The notes: generated from the letters alone by a model not told the origin. A stretch of DNA of 64,000 bases from Anthoceros angustus (GCA_010909165.1 MU008210.1:62001-126000); one strand, 5' to 3'. Numbered from the stretch's first letter, positions 42,061-52,793 are shown. Numbers and translations: made by a program.

Positions 42061-43337
42061 CAGTATGCTGAAACATTATGCACCGATCTCAAAGGCATGG
42101 TGAGGCGCCGGGCGCCTCAACTGAGTTCTATGGAGTGGATCTGGCCGCCGTAAGCAACCGGTCCCACATCACATGTGGAAGTGGCCTCGGCCGGTAGGCG
42201 CTGCAAAACGTTAGGGTTTGAAACTGACATATGAGAGAATTAGAAAGCGATGGGTAGTATGGCACACCTTCCGGTGAATGCTCTGAACCGAGCTATCATT
42301 TCGTCGTCGAATGCAAAGGATATTCCTAACCTCTTGAATGATGAGCAGCCCAAGTGTTTTACCATAGCCACTTGTATAACATGAAACTTCTTCCGTAAGG
42401 TAATCTCCTCATCCATACCTTTTAGGTCGATAATACTGTCAACACCTTCTCGTCGATGAGTATCGTGACCGCACTCTCAGTGGAATCCCTTGGAGCGATT
42501 TCCACGGCTTTGCTAGCATATCCTTGACTTCACGTGTGATGTCAACAACCTTAGCCTCCTCTTGTACCTTCCGTTTGCCTTTGCCCTTCTTACTTGTTAG
42601 AACATGTTTTCTGCTCGCAATTCTCCAGCCTCCCATTTTGAAAATATTCGATCCACGTTGTCCCAAACCTTCCCCTCCTTTGCAATGCATAAGATGTGGG
42701 TCCGATTGTCCACCTTATTCGCTTGTAAACTCTTCCGACCTCCGTCGTCCTCAATCAAGCCCAATACACGGTATAGGTTGAATTTCCAATTCATGGTCAT
42801 CTGGACATCATCTCGCTGGCAATAAGCAATTCGTCCCTCAAGTACACGCTCAATGAAGGACATCTTCTTCCTTTACATCGTATTGTTGTGCATTGCGGTA
42901 CTAGCATTTCCAACGTCATTAATACATGAGCTTCCACATATTGGGCGTGTTTTCCCGGAGATATATCAAATGTTTCATGGCTGCAAAGGTATGGTTCCCA
43001 CCAAGAACGCCCATAACATATTTCTTATACGAACCTTTTCGGTCCAACTTGAGGTTGTCACACTCGTCGGTCGATCATGCAAAGGAGAGGCAACGCCCTC
43101 CTCAATCCTTCCCTTCGATATTACACGAGCCAAATAATTTGCCCATGCCTCGTCCACTCTCCTTATCTGCGCATCGGTGTAATATGGGATCTTTGGTTTC
43201 AAATTCTCCACTTCACTAATCATTTCTGAACCACCTTCTTGGAGTAAGCGAGTCCCGAATTCGTGTCAAAGTGCATCTCGATAGCATCCTCCGGCCTTTC
43301 CTCTGCATACGAACATGAGCAGTGGCAATGTTTTCCG
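42061..43337 (-). pseudogene. Unrecognised coding remnant upstream of the methyltransferase-like domain
   Basis: Minus-strand frames are probably the N-terminal part of the same protein. 42975-43223 reads KPKIPYYTDAQIRRVDEAW and ANYLARVISKGRIEEGV. 42597-42863 reads IERVLEGRIAYCQRDDVQM, NLYRVLGLIEDDGG and EGKVWDNVDRIFSKWE. A later part near 42400 reads RKKFHVIQVAMVKHLGCSSF, and CTFYIPDREGG lies near 41910. Composition is like a real globular protein, but no family is recognised. Several frame breaks are present. Confidence 0.4.
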
Positions 43338-43985
43338 GATGGTCCCCTTTCCTCCATCTCTCTTGACTTCTTCTTCCCACTACTGCGCCACGCCGCCCTT
43401 GCTCGTCCATCCGTGGCGGCGAGACATCGTAGGTGCTCTCTTCGTTTTCCACCTCGCTCCACCACATCACACAGCTCCTCTTCCGCCTGCGGCCGCGCCG
43501 GCCGTCCATCTCCCCAGCAGGCTGACAAACCGGTTTGGGTTTGGGGTCATCAGTCTTCCCCATCCGCCCAGTCGGGCGGCCCGGCGCCACAGTGTCATCC
43601 ATCGATGCGGACGGTGGAACAAAATGCAAAGTTCATGATGTCTCTGCATCCCTATCCGTCTTGGTCTGACCCTTCTCCATCTCTCTTGACTTCTTCTTCC
43701 CACTGCGCCACATCGCCCTTTGCTCGTCCATCCGGCGGCGAGAGACATCCGTAGGTGCTCTCTTCGTTTTCCACCTCGCTCCACCACATCATGCCTGGCT
43801 CCTCTTCCGCCTGGGCCGGCCGGCGCCTAGTCCATCCCCCAGGCCCAGGCCACCCGGTTTGGGTTTGGGGTCATCAGTCTTCCCCATCGCCCAGTCGGGC
43901 GCGGCCGGCCGCGCCACGGTGTCATCGCGATGCGGACGGTAGGAACAAAGTGCAAAGTTCATGATGTCCTCGCATCCCTATCCTC
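43338..43985 (-). repeat. Tandem duplication, two units of about 320 bp
   Basis: A segment containing GGTTTGGGTTTGGGGTCATC occurs at about 43530 and again at about 43857. GTAGGTGCTCTCTTCGTTTT is duplicated at 43429 and 43752. In element sense the units encode Arg/Lys-rich frames (RRGRRRKRSCVMWW). The copies differ by many 1-4-base indels. Confidence 0.85.
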
Positions 43986-45740
43986 GTCTTGATCGCTGAC
44001 CCTTCTCCATGACCCGGCACATAGGATCGGGCCATCATCCTCGTCGGATGGTCCGATTCACTCTGCATCACTGCCATCTGCATCATCCTCATTCTGCTGC
44101 TCTCGCCTCTCCTCATAGACAATACGCACTGTGCTAGATGTCAGACACCTTTCCACTGTGATCGATAAGAGCTCTTCCTACAGGGTGGCTGCCGCAAACA
44201 TGATGCAAATCGGAGGAAAGCACATCGTGAGACACAAACTGAACAAAACAAAATTTACATGTGAACATGGCATATCTGTGCTTGTCGGTTGCCGCATTGC
44301 TTCTCGAAATACCTCGACAAGCTCGGGAGGACCACATTTCTTAGCATGAAACCCAAGGACGCCAGCTCATACGCCCTATACATTTGAGGGTCTTGAATCA
44401 ACTGCGTCAAACTCACGAGGCCTTGTTGTGCAAAACAACGTGAACAAGGTTCTTCTCGTCCATGTCCGTCGCCCATACTACCCATCCAGCCCTCGCTCTT
44501 TGGTTAGGCAATGCTCCCTGTAACCCATGATCCACAATTTCAATAGTGGAGTCGAGCGTTCTCATCCTCGCTCGCATCACGTGTCACCATCAATCTTTCT
44601 CAAGCATTAGCAGGATCCATCGAGCATTCGACGCGAATGATCACGTCTCCTCGTAGGTGAAGGCGAAGGAATGGCGGCACTGAGGCTTTGTGACTTCTCC
44701 ACTCCGGCTCCCCTCTTTCCACCGTTGTTGAGGCGTCGAGGCTAGCGGTTCGCTGCCCGATGCATGCCACCCTTGGCTTGCACCACCTCCCGATCATCAC
44801 CGATGGCTGTCGCTCCCAAGTCCCTCGTGCACTAGCCGCTTCTCCACCTGGATTTCTTGTTTGGGGAGGAGGTCGGTGGCAGCGCCGCATCCAAATCCTT
44901 CTTGCTCCGTCGTCGCTTGCCGCCGTTCACAGGCCGCCCGAGGTGAGCTACGAAAACAAAGTTGCATCACTCACAAATTGGGCTTGAATGGAAATTGTGG
45001 AGTTCTCGCCTGCAGGATGCCTTGTGCACCGTTGACACGGAACACGCTCTTTGCAAAGGCGCTGCGTAGGTCCCTCCTTCACACGCCGCCACACGGTGAT
45101 GGGCCTCTCGCCTGTGGGCGTTACTTAAGTGCGCGAGGTTGAAAGTGGAACCGTTACCAAAAGGACTCTTAACCCCTGGACGATTAGGGTTACCCACCAC
45201 GTTAACCAAAGTTAGAAACCACGATGTCGTGTGAAATTTGGTAGTTAAGTGGACCTTATTCTCCTATGCATGTATTTATGACCTTGACTTATCCATCGAT
45301 TCGTGGCTGTTATTCTTATCCGCGTGGCGGACCGCGATATCCTGCCTCATTGGATTTCCTCGCCGTTATGTGCAATGAAGTCGCGTGCGAGGCGTGGGTA
45401 CTAAGTTGGCGCTCGACGCAAACCACACTTACCAACCATTTACGTTTGCGAGTCTAGCGGGACTTGTCGACGGCCGACTACCGGCAATGTTAGCGCGACA
45501 CACGATATGGAGGGCGTGGTGGAAAGTGCACCGTATGTCATGTCGAATCATTTGTGCTATCACCGGTGCTTTATTAACCCGGCAGAGTTCACATTTGCCG
45601 CGCGAGCCGGCTTATGTAGTAGGCCAGCTGCGAACCAGCGTCTGCTTTGCATGGTGGTGTGGGTGGGGTCTTAGGACCGGAGGGCGTAGAAACCGCTCGA
45701 TGTCGATCCCAACTTCTCCGTCTTGCCTCGCTTCAAATTC
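43986..45740. other. Unassigned stretch between tandem duplication and gag-like fragment
   Basis: Broken minus- and plus-strand frames have no recognised motifs. If the tRNA-Asp gypsy element at 46.24 kb is contiguous leftward, its gag-pol should lie here, but protease, RT, RNase H and integrase motifs were not found. 45140-45200 repeats phrases like TTAGGGTTACCC. Confidence 0.35.
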
Positions 45741-45769
45741 TCGAGCTTAGGCGGGCGCAGCCTTCTTGG

Positions 45770-46040
45770 TCAATCCCACGGAACCTTTCCAGAAGGCATC
45801 CTTGATCTTGAAGATGGCGGAGGCGTTAGGGTGGCGGTACTTCCTCCCGGTACCAGCCCGGCATTCCCCGAAGGACCCCACAGGCATTTGGATGAGCGCA
45901 TCCGAACCTTCTCAGATTGAAGTTTGCGAGACACGAAATCCTCCACGAAGGTTTCAGCGTCCCTCTCCTTCTTACCTCCAAAGAAATCGCTTGCTTGTCG
46001 ATGTTGCCATCGCGCGACCAGCGAGGTTGAGAAGCTCACC
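45770..46040 (-). pseudogene. gag-like fragment next to the tRNA-Asp primer site
   Basis: A minus frame opens near 46039 with RQASDFFGGKKERDAETFVE and continues DFVSRKLQSEKVRMR. A second frame near 45810 reads IFKIKDAFWKGSVGLTKKAA. An F-x-G-x(2-4)-D-x-E-x-F-x-E-x-F pattern is typical of the start of gypsy gag capsid domains. It starts 200 bp after the primer site at 46240-46257, where gag is expected. It is broken by a frameshift. Confidence 0.5.
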
Positions 46041-46239
46041 TTCTTGCGCTGACTTGTGCTACTTCTTCCTCGCGATCTGACAAATCTACCGCGCTTACCT
46101 GCTGGCTTGAGCTCTCACGTTGAGCTCGGAGCGCTCTGGCGGTCACAACGTCCGGCTCACTCAGCAATTCGTTCTTGACTACCTCACGTCCTCCATGCAT
46201 CCACACTTACCTTCCCACTAGGCTACGGACCGATCTCAT

Positions 46240-46257
46240 TCCTCGGCAACGGCGCCA
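46240..46257 (-). other. Gypsy primer-binding site, tRNA-Asp type
   Basis: In element sense TGGCGCCGTTGCCGAGGA, one mismatch from the complement of the plant tRNA-Asp(GUC) 3' end that Athila/Tat-type gypsy elements use. Four bases separate it from the LTR end at 46262. It fixes the element on the minus strand, with its body to the left. Confidence 0.9.
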
Positions 46258-46261
46258 AAAA

Positions 46262-47110
46262 TGTGGCGCGACTTTCATTGACGGTCAGCCGGGCGCACAC
46301 AATCCCGTGTCGTTGTAGTAAGGAGGTCCGTTCCCAAGAGAATGATAGGCTCCGTTGGCCCACGTTTCAGCGTTTCTCACCTCACGTAGGCGCCGTTTAG
46401 ACTCCCACACACATTCCTCGTTTATGACTAACTACCCGTAACATTCACAGACGGGCGGCGTGGCGTTTGAGACCCGTTCGCGTCCGTGTCATTCAAGTTG
46501 TCACTCGTCCCTCAGTCCGTTCCTCTCACCATTCACACTTCACTCATTATCCTTGGGGAAAATCGCGGGTGGTGTGCGGTGGACCTCCTCCGCCCGCTCT
46601 GCCGGCCTCTCGTCCGGGCTCTACGCCCTCGGGTTCCTCGGCTCCTGCAGCGTTCAGTCGTGCGCTGTCATTTGCTCGGGAGCAAGGGTCCCGGTCGCTT
46701 CCTGCACACACCACCACGTTAGGGTCCGTCACGGGACCTTGATCGATCTCTCCGGGGTCGGCACCTTTCGATGACTCGGGACTCACGTTAACAGAAGGCA
46801 CAGGGCACGCAAGAAGCAGCATCAACACCAAAGAAAGATGCTTTACTAGGCAGCCTCGGCTCTCTTATACTCGCGGTCGCGTCTTTATTACACCCTATTA
46901 CAGGCGGGTGGCCATTTCGGTGTGTGCCTAATCGGCCGCCTACCATCTTCGCCCCTCCCCTATCTCCGTCGTCGGCGGTGGGCTGGGGATGCCCTTGGTT
47001 CGCCTCGGCGCGGTGACCTCCTTGCACGGCTAACTGCGCGCCCCAATCGGATGATCGCGGTGGGACCCCTTCCCTTCCGAGACCACAGCCGGTTGGGCTC
47101 GGCCGGCTGA
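46262..47110 (-). repeat. G2 gypsy LTR-like segment (U3 part, R, U5); right boundary uncertain
   Basis: Starts TGTGGCGCG after the primer site, so the element-sense 3' end is CGCCACA with a canonical CA. It is homologous to 59251-60060. 46309-46320 carries GTCGTTGTAGTA, identical to the first 12 bases of tRNA-Asp, followed by CCCAAGAGAATGATA. A conserved element-sense TATA box lies at 46862-46873. The upstream end of the LTR is not defined, because homology to G3 runs on without a break. Confidence 0.7.
46862..46873 (-). promoter_or_regulatory. G2 LTR TATA box
   Basis: CGAGTATAAGAG in element sense, about 600 bp before the primer site. The identical string stands at 59839-59850 in G3, while flanking bases vary. 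It is likely the promoter driving RNA leftward. Confidence 0.65.
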
Positions 47111-49765
47111 TAACCACCATCTTCCTCCACGGCCCAGTGGGTCCCTCGATGGGGCCACCGGTATTGTTCCCCTTGCATGAGTCGGAGGGTCCCCCTCACC
47201 TCCCTGAGTCGGACCTCGGGGTCGGTCTCGACTCAGTCGAACGAGGTTGGGACTTATTTCAGTCCGGTCTTCAAGTCGGTCTCATCTCTGGGGTTCGGAC
47301 CTCGAGGTCCGGAACTTATTACAGTCGATCCTCAAGTCCGGACCCCAACCTCGGACCACCTCTGTTGGTCCGTCCTCGCTTCTTGACCTCCTTCCATGGC
47401 TCGGATCCGGTTGGTTTCCTCCTTCCTCACCTCCTTGGGACCCTCGTCCCTATCCTCCCCCAGTTTGGTTTGTTGTCTTACCTCCAGTCGGTTGTGTTGG
47501 CGCGTCTGCTCCTCTGAGGCTCTTCTCCTTGTGCCGTCGTCCCCAAGCAGGGGCCACCAAGGCCCCGTCTGTCCCATGCCCTTCTTTACTCCGAGCCTTG
47601 GGAGGTTCATCCGATTCGGTGGGCGCGGGAAGCTTCCAATGCCTTGAGGAGCTCGGCGTGGTGGTAGGCGAAATCCGAGTCGATTCTTTGGATTGCCTCT
47701 TCCACATGCTTGCACGGTACTCCTCGCCATAGGTGATTTGGGAGGCGTCTTTGTCAGGCTTGCAGTCGTCTCCCTGCCGGGTTTGTCGGTGGGCGGGTCT
47801 CGCGAGGCCACAGGCCTTTGTTACCTCCGCAATCGCTGATGCTCTGCTCCGGCTCGTCGTTTCCGATCCGGCTGCGGCTTACACGCCATGGCGCGGCGTT
47901 CCCCTCCGCTTTCCATCCCGGACGTGCTTCTTCTCTGCGTCCAGGGCTCTTGCTCCTCCGTTCATTCTGGCCTGGAGCTCCGCCATCTCCCTTCCCAGGC
48001 GGTCCGGCAGTTCCGCCCGATTCCGCGCTTCATCCAGGTTCTTCTCCATCTCGGCGACGTCCTGCTCCTTGTTCCATCGCCTTACCTCTTCGGTCCGCCA
48101 GCAGAGCTGAAGACGCTCTATCTCGCGCTCGTGATCCGCGATCACGCCCCGTAGAGCCCCGCTTCGCTCGATTGTCTCTTGGAGCTGCAGCTCCAAGGTT
48201 TCCTTGCGGTCTTCCATCTCCTGCCGCTGCTCCTCCACCGCCTGCAACTGAGTCCGGAGATCCTCCATCTCCTTATTGCTGGCCTCCTTCTCCTCTACCC
48301 GGCCGGCCCTAGCACTCCGCACTCCTGTTCCTTGGGCTGTGGCAGGTCCAAATCCCTCCAGTTGATCCTCCGGTAGTGATCAGTCGGTTTAGCTTGCGGC
48401 TTCCTTCGTAGCGCCGCCTTCACAGGCCTCAGCGGCTTGGTGTTGTTCCGCCCTAGGCCGCCTCGGCGGTCCAGCCCTCTCCGCTTGCCCTCGGCCTCCT
48501 GCTTCATACTGCGCTACCCCCTCCTTGCGGAGGTCCTCACTGCGTGCTTGGGCCTCCTGCGTGCTTCAGTTGTTCACTGGCAGAAGGACCTTAATGCAGT
48601 CTGCCGAATGGACGGACCTCCCGTTCTGCCTCGGCGCTTCCTCCTCAATTGACGATGGATTCCGCCTTCTTCTTAGCCTCCAGGCGCCTCCATCGCTCAC
48701 GGAGGGCACCATCGCCTCCTTGTTGCCTCCACCTCACAGGTCTTCTCTGCCGTCCCAGAGACCCCGAGCATACCGTCCATGGCGGTAGCCAAAACTCCGC
48801 CGTGTCTCTTCCCAGGCCGCTACTGCTGAGGCACCAAGAAGTCCGTGTGGGTGCGGGCATCTCCCGGTCCGCCAAGGACCGCCGCCATACCTTGATCCCG
48901 GGCGGTGCGGGGGTTCTCCGGACCTAATCGGGACCCTCGGTCACGGTGTCTTTGTGGTCAGAGCCTCTCCTTCCTTGGCCCTCTTGGCCTAATTCCTTCT
49001 CGCCCTCTTTCTCCACGGGGCTCGGAGGTGGTGAGGAGTTCGGGGCTAAGCGTTTCCCTCTCCCGTCGGAGGCAGGGGCCCGGAGCTCGGATGTGGCTGC
49101 GCGGTGGCCCCTTGCCAGGCGCGTCCCTCTCGCTCGCCTTCACCTCCTCCTCCGCCTCTTGCCACTCCGTGAGGCGAGGCGGGGAGGCAGTGCTCCTTGG
49201 CGCTCGTCGGTGGGAGCCACCACCTCTTATTTGTTAGTTTCGTCCGTGGCTCCATTTGCCGAGTTGTGGAGTTCTTTGGTGGCGAGCGTCGCGACTCCGG
49301 CTCCTTCCGTGGGTGCACACCCGCGGTGCAGCCCGGCTCTCTCGGGAACGGAAGGAGGCGGGAATATCCTCCCATACCTCTCGGGGCGGCGAGGGTGTCC
49401 GTTCCAGTCGAATGGAGTCCGGAATCCCCTCCCAATCATCTTCCTCCCGGACCCGTTTGGCCTTGGGCGGTCGGGCCTCCGCCTCTGGCGCCTTCACCCC
49501 TTCCCGCTCTGCCTCCGGTAGTGCCGCCAGCCCTTTCCGAGGCGCCCGCTCCTCCTCTCCCTCCTTCAGGAGGTTGAGGTGCCCCCACACATGGATAAGG
49601 AAGAGGCGACAGCGCCCGGAGGCTACTCGCTCCGTGGCTTCACGGCTTCCTAAAGTCCGGCGGGGATGATTCGCCCCAATCGGCCGTTTGCCCCGGTGGG
49701 CGTGCGGGGAACCTGCAGTTATCACCAGGTGATCCACCTTGGTGAGCATGATTCAATGGACAATG
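47111..49765 (-). pseudogene. G2 upstream coiled-coil ORF region
   Basis: Minus-strand, GC-rich, highly charged coding DNA broken into frames. 49234-49749 starts MLTKVDHLVITAGSPHAH and contains PPREVWEDIPASFRSRES. 48645-48875 has RRQRRPVRWRQQGGDGAL. 47879-48322 is a clear coiled coil (EDLRTQLQAVEEQRQEMEDR then KETLELQLQETIERSG). The same order recurs in G3. No protease, RT or zinc finger is present. It may be a gag-like or accessory ORF of a large non-autonomous gypsy derivative. I do not recognise the family. Confidence 0.55.
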
Positions 49766-50660
49766 ACCTTATGCCCTCACCCGCCTATCCGGTGGGTCAG
49801 GACATGTTGACCATTGGACCATTTGGGTCACAGCCTCAGCTTAATGGAACTCTACGGGCTAAAAGGTCTTCTTGGCTCCTCGCTTTGTTTGATTTGTCCA
49901 TACCTATCATGGAGCATTCTCAAGGATGCCTTTTTCCCGATCGTTGCATACCAATGTCTCCTCTAGTGATCCTCGGGCCTTCTTCGTGGTGGACTCCTCT
50001 CAGGCCCCGGTTCTTCTCTTGAGTCATGGGGATGAATTCCTCCTCCTCTCCTACCTCGTGCCGGTGAGACCTTGTCTTTGGTTTCCTCTGCCAGGCGCCC
50101 TGCCGACCGCCTTATCATCTATCCTGGGGCATGTTCTTGGGTACACAGTACCTCCAGATCCTCGGCGGGACCCCCAGGCGTCTTTGCCTTCTCCGGAACC
50201 TCTCGCCCGTGAGTCACAGCCCCTACGCCATAGGTTGCTGTCTCGGTGGGGTGGGTGCCCTTGAGTGAGCTGAGTCACCTTCCAGTAGTAGGTGGTCATC
50301 TGGTGGTAAGGCTGACCTCTGCAAGGGTAGAGTGCCCACCTCCCTTGATTATTCGCGCCATTTTCTCCCCTTGGTGTATGCTTCCTCTCCTTCCATAGCC
50401 TCTTGATTCCTCGGGGTCTTGTGGCCTCATCAAAATCTAAGGCCTCATTTTACACATGTGACACCTCGATCATCATCATGAGGACCTAAAGTCCTCCTCT
50501 TGTAGCAAGGCGCACCTTATTGTTGGCCTTCAATAACTGTTGTGGAGATGGGCTCCCAAGCTCACGATACTACTACAGGTCGTCGAAATAGTAAGCCGTC
50601 TCCTCTCACACATCTGTGGCGTCTCTTGCCATGTACCTTCTCCTACCCTCACATGCAAAG
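49766..50660. other. Unassigned stretch
   Basis: Past the end of G2/G3 homology. No domain was recognised. The composition is mixed and short frames are unsupported. Confidence 0.35.
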
Positions 50661-51215
50661 CAATATGCCATGGATTTTGATGAGAAGGCAGCCAAGTTGG
50701 GAAAAGGCTGCGAGAGAAACTCGACAAGACATTATGGACCACGGAAGACGGAGAAAGCCTGGAGGAAGTTGTCCTAGCGAGAGGTACTGTCGACGGCCAG
50801 TAGCGAGACATGGAGCCAAAGCGGAGGACCATTTGCCAATTAGGCGAGGCGGCAAGCAAATTCGAGGCTCAGGGGCAAAAGCGAAGCGATTCAGTGGAAG
50901 CATAAGAGCAGTGTTGGCCACCCAAGCCCTCAAAATCCGGGATGTGGAAGAGGAATTGCGAAGGACCCGGTTGAATTTGGAGGTAAGGCCATGCAATTAA
51001 TCACCAAGACCTCCAAGTACAAAACTGGAGCACTTGAAGAATGCACAGCAAGAGAGAGAGCCCGCAAGTGGCGGACCTAAGCGGAGGAGAAACTCGGAGA
51101 AAGGCGCCACAAGGTGGTGCATAGGTTGATGGTGGTAAGGAAGAGGCGATTTCGGGCAGACTATGCCCTACAAGTGAAATTGACCAGTCAACTCAGAGAA
51201 GTGAGGGAGGAGGCT
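50661..51215 (+). pseudogene. Plus-strand coiled-coil coding remnant ending at an inversion-like junction
   Basis: Plus-strand frames read TQALKIRDVEEELRRTRLNL near 50920. After frame changes they read TSKYKTGALEECTARERARK and RFRADYALQVKLTSQLREVR up to about 51215. Right of this point similar charged helical coding runs on the minus strand (51232-51627). The change of coding strand within a few bases suggests an inversion or a head-to-head joint of two retroelement fragments. Confidence 0.4.
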
Positions 51216-51231
51216 GCCACTTGGTCCCTGC

Positions 51232-51627
51232 TCATCTCTCCGCCATCTCTTGGGCCTTGTTCGCCCGGACCTCCTCCTGGCATGCCAAGAGGGAGGTTGC
51301 CATTTCCCTCGCCTTCTTCACATCTACCTGGCTGAGTGCCTCACATGCACTCAGCAAATCTCCCAGAGGCCCCAATTCCGCCCCCTTTGGTCTCTTGCTG
51401 GATATTTCCAGTATCCTTGCGTCCTCCTGGCCGTCGCGCGGCGGGGTAGGCCCCCGCACTATCGCCCCATCCCCTCTCCCTCCTGGCGTGGGTGATGGCG
51501 GCCTAGGCGCAGCCCTCGGCGCCTCGCGTTGTCCTTCCTTCCTCTTCCCTACCGCCCGGAGGTCTGCACCTTCTCGGCGTGGGGTGCTACCTACAGCGAT
51601 GGGTTGAGTTCCTACCGTGGGATGCAC
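51232..51627 (-). pseudogene. Minus-strand helical ORF fragment
   Basis: A 131-codon frame. Its C-terminal half reads LGDLLSACEALSQVDVKKAR and EMATSLLACQEEVRANKAQE and is predicted helical. The N-terminal half is Pro/Gly/Arg-rich and low in complexity. It has no recognised domain and probably belongs to the same kind of accessory or gag-like ORF as G2. It overlaps the palindrome array at its right end. Confidence 0.35.
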
Positions 51628-51754
51628 CGCCTACGCGGTGGGTTGGCTACCACCGGTGGGGTGACTAGGTGCCTCCCTGGCACGAGATGGTGGGAACCTC
51701 CACCCTCGAGAACATCTCAGCCTACCGCGGTAGGTTGCACTCCTACCGTGGTAG
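51590..51754. repeat. Palindrome array 1 (CCTACC..GGTAGG type)
   Basis: Imperfect to perfect 14-bp palindromes start near 51590, 51611, 51630, 51647, 51721 and 51742. The one at 51721-51734, CCTACCGCGGTAGG, is perfect. Spacing is 17-21 bp, apart from one gap of 74. Confidence 0.85.
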
Positions 51755-52255
51755 AAGCGCCCTCATTAACCACTACTTGGCCCTCTATGGCCTGCAATTC
51801 TCGTCCTTCACCTTGCTCCTCATGTGGGGGAAAATTCCCCACCTCCGGCAATCTTGCCGGTGCTACCTCCACCTCCTCAATTCTCGGTCATGGTACTGAA
51901 AGAGGTATGCCCCCCTATGGTCTTCCTCAAAACAAGAGCAAAAGGCCTCTCAAGCAGCTTGCAGGGTGTATAATTTCAAAAGGATGCCACGCATCCTCAA
52001 GCTCACTTTCTTGTCAAAGCCCCTCCGTCTCCCAAAGTGCACCCAATAGGGTACTAGGTATGCAGCCTTGCTCCTCCTTCATCCGTGTTGGGCACGAGAA
52101 GCTTCTCCCTATAGTGGATGTAGGCCTCCTTGCTGATGTCCCCAATTCGGTTTGGCTCTTGGAGTGATCTTCCACAAAAATTGCAAGAAGCTGGTGCTGA
52201 AGTAAGAGGTGCGCTGATAGTTCACCAATCCCAAGACAATTTTGGCAAAGAGCCT
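51755..52255. other. Unassigned stretch
   Basis: No recognised domain. Frames here are Pro/Ser/Leu-rich antisense products. Confidence 0.35.
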
Positions 52256-52793
52256 CTACTTCAGCTCCTTGATGCTATCCGTCTTCCATCCTTTCTTGGG
52301 TTTGGCCTTCATCCCTCCGTCAATTAAATCCAAAACCTCCTGTGGAATTTCCATTGTGGGAGCTCTCTTCCCCCCATTCGTTCTCTTGAGGAGAGCGATT
52401 CCTGAGCTCTCCTCCTCTGGCCTTCCATAAACTTGGCGAATGCTCTGAACTATCCAGCAACGAGGATCAGTCCAAGCATTCCTCTTGGGTAACGCGGCAA
52501 GGGCTGCCTCCGATTGACGGAGGTTGATGTAACGCTCCTCAATCAGCTCCAAATTGGTGTAGGCCCATTGGCGGCCATACAACCATCCCAATTGGATGTT
52601 CTCCTCTTCCGCTAACGTAAATCCACCGTCGGGATTGAGCTGCCTTGTGAAGCAAATGAAGTGTGGCATTTCAAAGTCACCACCTCTTGGGGGCGCGCCC
52701 CCTGCTGTTGGCTTTTTGCCTCTTCCTCCTCCACCTGAAGTCGAGCCCTTGGTGGAGCCTCCTTCCCCTTGCCCTTCGCTGCTCGAGTCATGG
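52256..52793 (-). CDS. Hypothetical ORF starting with a basic low-complexity segment (frameshifted)
   Basis: ATG at 52793 opens MTRAAKGKGKEAPPRARLQV. After one frame change near 52675 a 137-codon frame continues: MPHFICFTRQLNPDGGFTLA, ENIQLGWLYGRQWAYTNLEL, NAWTDPRCWIVQSIRQVYG, then a Lys-rich end and stop at 52256. It looks globular in the middle, unlike most ORFs around. I do not recognise it. It lies downstream (in minus sense) of the LTR-like sequence at 53.4 kb and may be that element's first ORF. One frameshift makes its integrity doubtful. Confidence 0.45.

Noticed and set aside
46309-46345. tRNA-Asp gene
   Set aside because: Only the first 12 bases match. The anticodon and T arms are missing and the fold cannot close.
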